A DNA stretch of 10,224 bases from an uncultured bacterium (GTDB lineage: Bacteria; Cyanobacteriota; Vampirovibrionia; Gastranaerophilales; Gastranaerophilaceae): positions 1 through 10,224 of the forward strand of contig URXH01000072.1 of assembly GCA_900551675.1 (NCBI GenBank), read 5' to 3'. This document shows, piece by piece, positions 7,041 to 10,224 of the stretch; positions within the stretch are counted from its first letter, which is position 1, and every line of letters begins with the position of its first letter. Below the pieces are notes generated by a model that did no database searches, was not told the origin of the DNA, and saw only the letters and a program-made list of their open reading frames with translations. The position numbers and the translations under genes are program-made.

Positions 7041-8820
7041 ACACATATGCTCCTGCACCGGTTCTGCTGATTCTGGCATTTCTGATTTTCATAAATCTAC
7101 TATCCTGTGTTAAATCCCACTGAGGTGCATATCCTTTTGTTTGTCCTGCTGTATACTGAGGAGCCGTATTCTGACTCATAAATAACGCTGCAGTAGATTG
7201 GAGCCCATTTGCAAATTTGCCCCAATCGAATTTTTGGCTTGATTTAAGTGTTTTGGATGCAATATTTTGGAATTTTGAAACAGTTTTATTACCGGCTTCT
7301 TTTCTTGCTTTTTTGGTAAGTCCACCGACAACGCCATTTTCTATAGTTCCGCCGACTCCTGTAACATTTTCAGAAAATATATCTTTGGCAGTTGTTCCGG
7401 CAGCTTGTACATTAACATTATTTTTTATATTGTCATTTTTAATATCATTGATTAAGTCTTCGCCAATTTTTCCGGTTTTATCATTTGCCATATCTGTTTG
7501 AAGCTGGCTGCTTATAGACTTTTTCATTTCTTTTTCAGTCATACCGCCGAGCTGTCCGCTTTCTGCCAATTGGCTTGCCTGCTCTTTTGCTGCTGTGTTT
7601 GCAGCAAGTTTTTGAGTAGCTTCTTGAGCCCGTTGATCAATTTGGTCAAACGTATTACCTAATTGCTTTGTAGATTTCACAGCTGCTGTACCTGTTTGAA
7701 CAGCACTTGCTGCACTTGCTAAAGCTCCCATCAAATTGCCGTCTGCTGCATAAGCTGCAGTTTTTGTAATATTTGCGGCAGCCTGTCCATAATTACCAAC
7801 CATTTCAACAACTGTACCGACCTTTTGCATTACTCTGCCTGTTGCAATCAAAGCTGCGCCCGCTCCGAATAAGCCGCTCATTGCTGTTCCTAATGCGACA
7901 AGTCCCTGACCTGCTACATTTACAAGTTGGCCTGTTTGCGAAACAATTGCGCTTATCTGTTCAATTTTTGTTGCGACTTCAGCAACTTTGTTTGTGTCAG
8001 ACTGGTTAGACTCAATAGCTTTTGTATTCTTTTGATTTACTTTTACATAGTTATTGTTCGTTTTTTGCATTTGCTTGATAGTTCTTGATGAACTTCTTTG
8101 CAAAGTGTAAATCTGTTTGCCATTACTTTGAACAAGTGATGTTTTAGAACCTATTAATGCTTGTAATGCATTAATTTTACTTGCATTAGGATTTCCTTGC
8201 TGACCGTCAGATGAATTCCCGTTTATTGAGAAAGATGAAGAGCCTAAAAGAGAATCAAGCTCATTTTGCGCGTTTTCAATCTCTGTCTGAACTTCTTCAG
8301 TTTCTTTTACAAGTTTTTCCAGTTTTGCGTTGTCTTTTTTTAATTCAGCTTCCTGTTTTCTTAATTGAGTCTGAAATTTTTTATCATCTTTTTTAAGCTG
8401 TTTATCAAGTTTTTGAGCATTTCGATTATAATTATCAACTGTAACCTTATCATCTTGCGTGTCTTGAGTTAATGATTCGACTTGATCACCTTGAGACTGC
8501 GCATCAGCAGCTGCAGCTCTTCCATCCGCAGCATTATCTATGTCTGTTATATTTTCTGAGTCTGATGCACCGCCTGCAGCTCCGGCTGTTCCTGTTGTAC
8601 CGCCGGAATTGTTTAAATCGTCTATACTTCTTCTTGTATTCAAATCATTTAAAGAATTTGCAGTTGTTGTCGGAGATGTCGATTTTGCACCTGGAGCATT
8701 AAAGATTGAACCTGTCATCTGAAGATATTCAGGTTTATTTGCGGAAGCTTGTCTGGTATTTGTGCTCAAGTTAAGCTTTATCGCATCAATCTTATTCTGT
8801 TGTACATTAGATATCGGCAT
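7039..8820 (-). CDS. Hypothetical coiled-coil protein with a Gly/Ala-rich hydrophobic segment
   Basis: I do not recognise this 593-residue protein. It has no signal peptide and, by inspection, no cysteine. Residues 45-125 are low-complexity, rich in Thr, Ser, Gly, Ala and Asp. Residues about 128-192 are a strongly charged Lys/Glu/Gln coiled coil. A Ser/Asn linker (194-213) leads to a second helical stretch to about 290. Residues 291-382 are hydrophobic and rich in small residues (for example GLVALGTAMSGLFGAGAALI), able to pack or insert as helices. An Ala/Gln/Lys-rich helical tail follows, and the end is SRTGAGAYV. The start is well supported by AGGAG at 8825-8829 on the minus strand, four bases upstream. 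The coil-hydrophobic-coil plan recalls secreted translocator proteins in outline only; there is no sequence basis for that name. It converges on the adhesin and diverges from fabI, so it is probably transcribed alone. Confidence 0.85.
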   Translation of the reverse strand: MPISNVQQNKIDAIKLNLSTNTRQASANKPEYLQMTGSIFNAPGAKSTSPTTTANSLNDLNTRRSIDDLNNSGGTTGTAGAAGGASDSENITDIDNAADGRAAAADAQSQGDQVESLTQDTQDDKVTVDNYNRNAQKLDKQLKKDDKKFQTQLRKQEAELKKDNAKLEKLVKETEEVQTEIENAQNELDSLLGSSSFSINGNSSDGQQGNPNASKINALQALIGSKTSLVQSNGKQIYTLQRSSSRTIKQMQKTNNNYVKVNQKNTKAIESNQSDTNKVAEVATKIEQISAIVSQTGQLVNVAGQGLVALGTAMSGLFGAGAALIATGRVMQKVGTVVEMVGNYGQAAANITKTAAYAADGNLMGALASAASAVQTGTAAVKSTKQLGNTFDQIDQRAQEATQKLAANTAAKEQASQLAESGQLGGMTEKEMKKSISSQLQTDMANDKTGKIGEDLINDIKNDNIKNNVNVQAAGTTAKDIFSENVTGVGGTIENGVVGGLTKKARKEAGNKTVSKFQNIASKTLKSSQKFDWGKFANGLQSTAALFMSQNTAPQYTAGQTKGYAPQWDLTQDSRFMKIRNARISRTGAGAYV

Positions 8821-8890
8821 AGCTCTCCTGCTTATTTAATCTCTCTTAAATATATAAAGTTTTATGGAGAGAGCCGATTTCAGCATTTTT

Positions 8891-8928
8891 ACATGTTGTT
8901 ACATTTGTTAATATTTAAATAATATTAA
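8891..8928. repeat. Tandem 10-bp direct repeat next to an inverted repeat
   Basis: ACATGTTGTT (8891-8900) is followed at once by ACATTTGTTA (8901-8910), eight of ten identical, one helical turn apart. Overlapping it, TTAATATT (8908-8915) and AATATTAA (8921-8928) form an 8-bp inverted repeat with a 5-nt spacer. They lie 70-110 bp upstream of the minus-strand start and could be a regulator site. Confidence 0.4.
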
Positions 8929-9012
8929 ATAACAAGGCAGTAAGCCGTTAAAAATTAAATTGTAAATTCTCAGCGCCCTGCACTCTAAAAGCCTAAATAT
9001 CTTGATAAACAT

Positions 9013-9041
9013 TTGCCTAAAAATTCTGTTCATGATAAAAT
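9013..9041 (+). promoter_or_regulatory. Predicted promoter of fabI (extended -10)
   Basis: TTGCCT (9013-9018, four of six) is 17 bp from TAAAAT (9036-9041, five of six), which has an extended TGA before it. The predicted start is near 9048, giving a leader of about 38 nt that includes the ribosome-binding site. Confidence 0.55.
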
Positions 9042-9055
9042 ACTTAAGTATTTTA
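9036..9055. promoter_or_regulatory. 20-bp perfect palindrome over the fabI -10/+1 (candidate operator)
   Basis: TAAAATACTTAAGTATTTTA is perfectly self-complementary and runs from the -10 hexamer to just past the predicted transcription start. Repressors of fatty-acid synthesis genes in other bacteria (FapR, FabT) bind palindromes at promoters, but this sequence is not a consensus I can match to either. Confidence 0.5.
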
Positions 9056-9085
9056 GTTTAAATTTTTAAGAAGGAGATATAAATT

Positions 9086-9898
9086 ATGAAACTAATGGAA
9101 GGGAAAAAAGGTGTAATTTTCGGAGTATCTAATACTCACGGAATTGCTTATGCCATTGCAAAACAACTTTATGATGCAGGTGCAGATATTGCTTTTACTT
9201 ATGCAGGTGAAGCAATGGAAAAACGTGTAAGACCGCTTGCGGAAGAAATGGGCGCTAAAATTATTATGAGCTGTGATGTAACTAAAGAAGATGAAGTTGC
9301 AGCTGTATTTAAAGAATGTGAAAGAGTTTACGGCAAATTGGATTTTGTTGTACATGCTGTTGCTTTTGCGGCAAAAGAAGATTTGCAGGGCAGATTTATT
9401 GATACATCAAAAGCAGGCTGGGATTTAGCACTCGGAGTAAGTTCATATTCTCTTATTACTCTTTGCCGTTATGCTGAACCAATCTTGAATGAAGGTGCAT
9501 CTGTATTTGCTCTTACATATCTCGGATCTGAATATGTTGTTGCAAATTACAATGTAATGGGGGTTGCAAAAGCCGCTCTTGAATCTTCTATGAGATACTT
9601 AGCTGCAGATTTAGGCAGAAAAGGCGTCAGAGTCAACTGTATTTCTGCCGGAGCTGTTAAAACTCTTGCAGCTAAAGGTATTTCCGGCTTTGATAAAATG
9701 CTTAAAGCTGCAGTTGCAAAATCTCCCCTTAACCGCAATGTCGCTCTGGAAGATGTCGGCAAAGCAGGGCTGTTCTTAGCATCAGATCTTTCAACAGGTA
9801 TTACAGGACAGGTTGTATTTGTTGACTGCGGATGCCATTCTGTATACGCATCACTGGAAGAAATGGAAATTATTGCAAACTCTATCCCGAAAGCGTAA
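9086..9898 (+). CDS. fabI: Enoyl-[acyl-carrier-protein] reductase (NADH), FabI
   Basis: It performs the last reduction of each cycle of type II fatty acid synthesis in the cytoplasm, turning enoyl-ACP into acyl-ACP with NAD(P)H. At 270 residues it is a normal-length short-chain dehydrogenase-like protein. The nucleotide-binding start is GVSNTHGIAYAIA (13-25). The FabI active site is present with the right spacing: Y145, Y155 and K162, within TYLGSEYVVANYNVMGVAK. Downstream are SAGAVKTLAAKGI and the LEDVGKAGLFLASDLSTGITG segment. AAGGAG at 9071-9076 supports the start. Compared by memory with E. coli FabI several conserved positions differ: Gly for Ser19, Ala for Ser91, Cys185, Ala190 for the usual Pro, and VDCGC at 247-250 in place of VDGGF/VDxGY. 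It appears monocistronic, with a terminator 16 bp downstream. A paralogue with altered specificity cannot be excluded. Confidence 0.92.
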   Translation: MKLMEGKKGVIFGVSNTHGIAYAIAKQLYDAGADIAFTYAGEAMEKRVRPLAEEMGAKIIMSCDVTKEDEVAAVFKECERVYGKLDFVVHAVAFAAKEDLQGRFIDTSKAGWDLALGVSSYSLITLCRYAEPILNEGASVFALTYLGSEYVVANYNVMGVAKAALESSMRYLAADLGRKGVRVNCISAGAVKTLAAKGISGFDKMLKAAVAKSPLNRNVALEDVGKAGLFLASDLSTGITGQVVFVDCGCHSVYASLEEMEIIANSIPKA

Positions 9899-9913
9899 AG
9901 AATGACATAATAG

Positions 9914-9961
9914 ATAGATTAAAAAAGGAACACTTATTTAAGTGCTCCTTTTTTAATCTAT
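9914..9961. terminator. Bidirectional rho-independent terminator between fabI and the XRE gene
   Basis: A 22-bp stem (9914-9935 with 9940-9961) with one mismatch closes on the 4-nt loop ATTT. The core is GGAACACTT/AAGTGCTCC, flanked by six A and six T, so it works on both strands. The stop codon of the minus-strand gene (9953-9955) lies inside the stem. Confidence 0.9.
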
Positions 9962-10224
9962 AAACGAAAAATTATCTCCTAATTTATTTTCCAGTTGTAT
10001 TATTAATTTTGATAGAGGGATATCTAAAGCTTCTGCAATCCTGAAAAGTGTACTCAGCTGAGGGTCTTTGATACCTTTTTCCAGATCAGCCCACATTGAT
10101 TTTGTCATCCCTATTTCAGCACAAATTAAGCTTATTGACTTATGCCTGCTCAATCTTAAATCTTTTATTATTTCAGCAATTGCATGTTTTAATTTGTTTC
10201 TTTCAATCTCTATATTTACTTGCA
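9953..10224 (-). CDS. XRE/Cro-CI-type helix-turn-helix regulator, N-terminus outside the window
   Basis: The frame is open to the window edge and has no ATG inside the window. A TTG at 10151-10153 would cut off the first helix of the DNA-binding fold, so I treat the gene as partial, with its start beyond 10224. The visible 90 residues contain an HTH_3 domain: IAEIIKDLRLSRHKSISL, then the helix-turn-helix ICAEIGMTKSMWADLEKGIK, then DPQLSTLFRIAEALDIPLSKLI. The ending LENKLGDNFSFID follows directly, so this is a small regulator with little beyond the DNA-binding domain. It is probably a cytoplasmic dimer. Its target is unknown; the convergent fabI is a neighbour but not therefore a target. Confidence 0.85.
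   Translation of the reverse strand, partial: QVNIEIERNKLKHAIAEIIKDLRLSRHKSISLICAEIGMTKSMWADLEKGIKDPQLSTLFRIAEALDIPLSKLIIQLENKLGDNFSFID

Larger units (their letters stand above)
8821..9085. other. Divergent intergenic region between the hypothetical gene and fabI
   Basis: This 265-bp gap must hold the promoters for both divergent genes. The fabI side has a good extended -10 promoter and a palindrome. The minus-strand side has only AT-rich -10-like sequence (around TTTATATAT, 8848-8858) without a convincing -35, plus direct and inverted repeats at 8891-8928. No small gene was found. Confidence 0.7.

Noticed and set aside
7217..7501. Plus-strand frame of 94 codons opposite the unknown protein
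   Set aside because: No ribosome-binding site, and the opposite strand has a continuous 593-codon gene with a strong start signal.
8840..8873. CTCTC...GAGAG arms in the leader of the minus-strand gene
   Set aside because: Only five base pairs, with a poorly matched interior; too weak to call a regulatory hairpin.
9065..9081. TTTAAGAAGGAGATATA before fabI is identical to the phage T7 gene 10 leader used in expression vectors
   Set aside because: The flanks are native AT-rich sequence with no T7 promoter or vector sequence; a strong natural ribosome-binding site is a sufficient explanation.
10151..10153. TTG as the start of the XRE gene
   Set aside because: The frame continues upstream with the expected first HTH helix (AIAEIIKDLRL), so the true start is beyond the window.

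Overview
The window is AT-rich and looks like chromosomal DNA of a diderm bacterium. The best guess is a gut member of the non-photosynthetic cyanobacterial sister group (Vampirovibrionia/Melainabacteria, order Gastranaerophilales). This rests on the style of the pilin helix and of its C-terminal ending, on an LktA-like filamentous adhesin and on base composition. It is an inference from memory, not a database result. No rRNA, tRNA, CRISPR array, insertion sequence or phage module was seen.

Layout. (1) 1-611: the 3' part of a type IV pilin-like gene cut by the window edge. (2) 663-1967: rimO, the radical-SAM enzyme that methylthiolates ribosomal protein S12. (3) 2007-3461: a 13-14-helix Wzx/MATE-type lipid-linked glycan flippase, with a near-consensus promoter sitting on a perfect inverted repeat. 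(4) 3462-3659: an AT-rich spacer with a weak hairpin and a plausible promoter. (5) 3660-6986: a 1108-residue secreted filamentous adhesin with signal peptide, FHA/two-partner-secretion-like N-domain, beta-helix coils, an EF-hand-like Ca2+ motif, a 117-residue Asp-x tract and, unexpectedly, a C-terminal PilZ domain with intact c-di-GMP-binding motifs. (6) 7039-8820, minus strand: a cysteine-free 593-residue protein of unknown function, with a coiled coil and a Gly/Ala-rich hydrophobic segment, convergent with the adhesin across a perfect bidirectional terminator. (7) 8821-9085: a divergent regulatory region. (8) 9086-9898: fabI, enoyl-ACP reductase, with a 20-bp perfect palindrome over its predicted -10. 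(9) 9953-10224, minus strand: a partial XRE-type regulator, convergent with fabI across a second bidirectional terminator.

The genes do not form one pathway. Pilin, flippase, adhesin and perhaps the 593-residue protein share a cell-surface theme, while rimO and fabI are housekeeping. Most transcription units appear short and separately promoted. The observation most worth following is the adhesin: a PilZ domain, normally a cytoplasmic c-di-GMP receptor, at the end of a protein that carries a Sec signal peptide and a surface-adhesin body.
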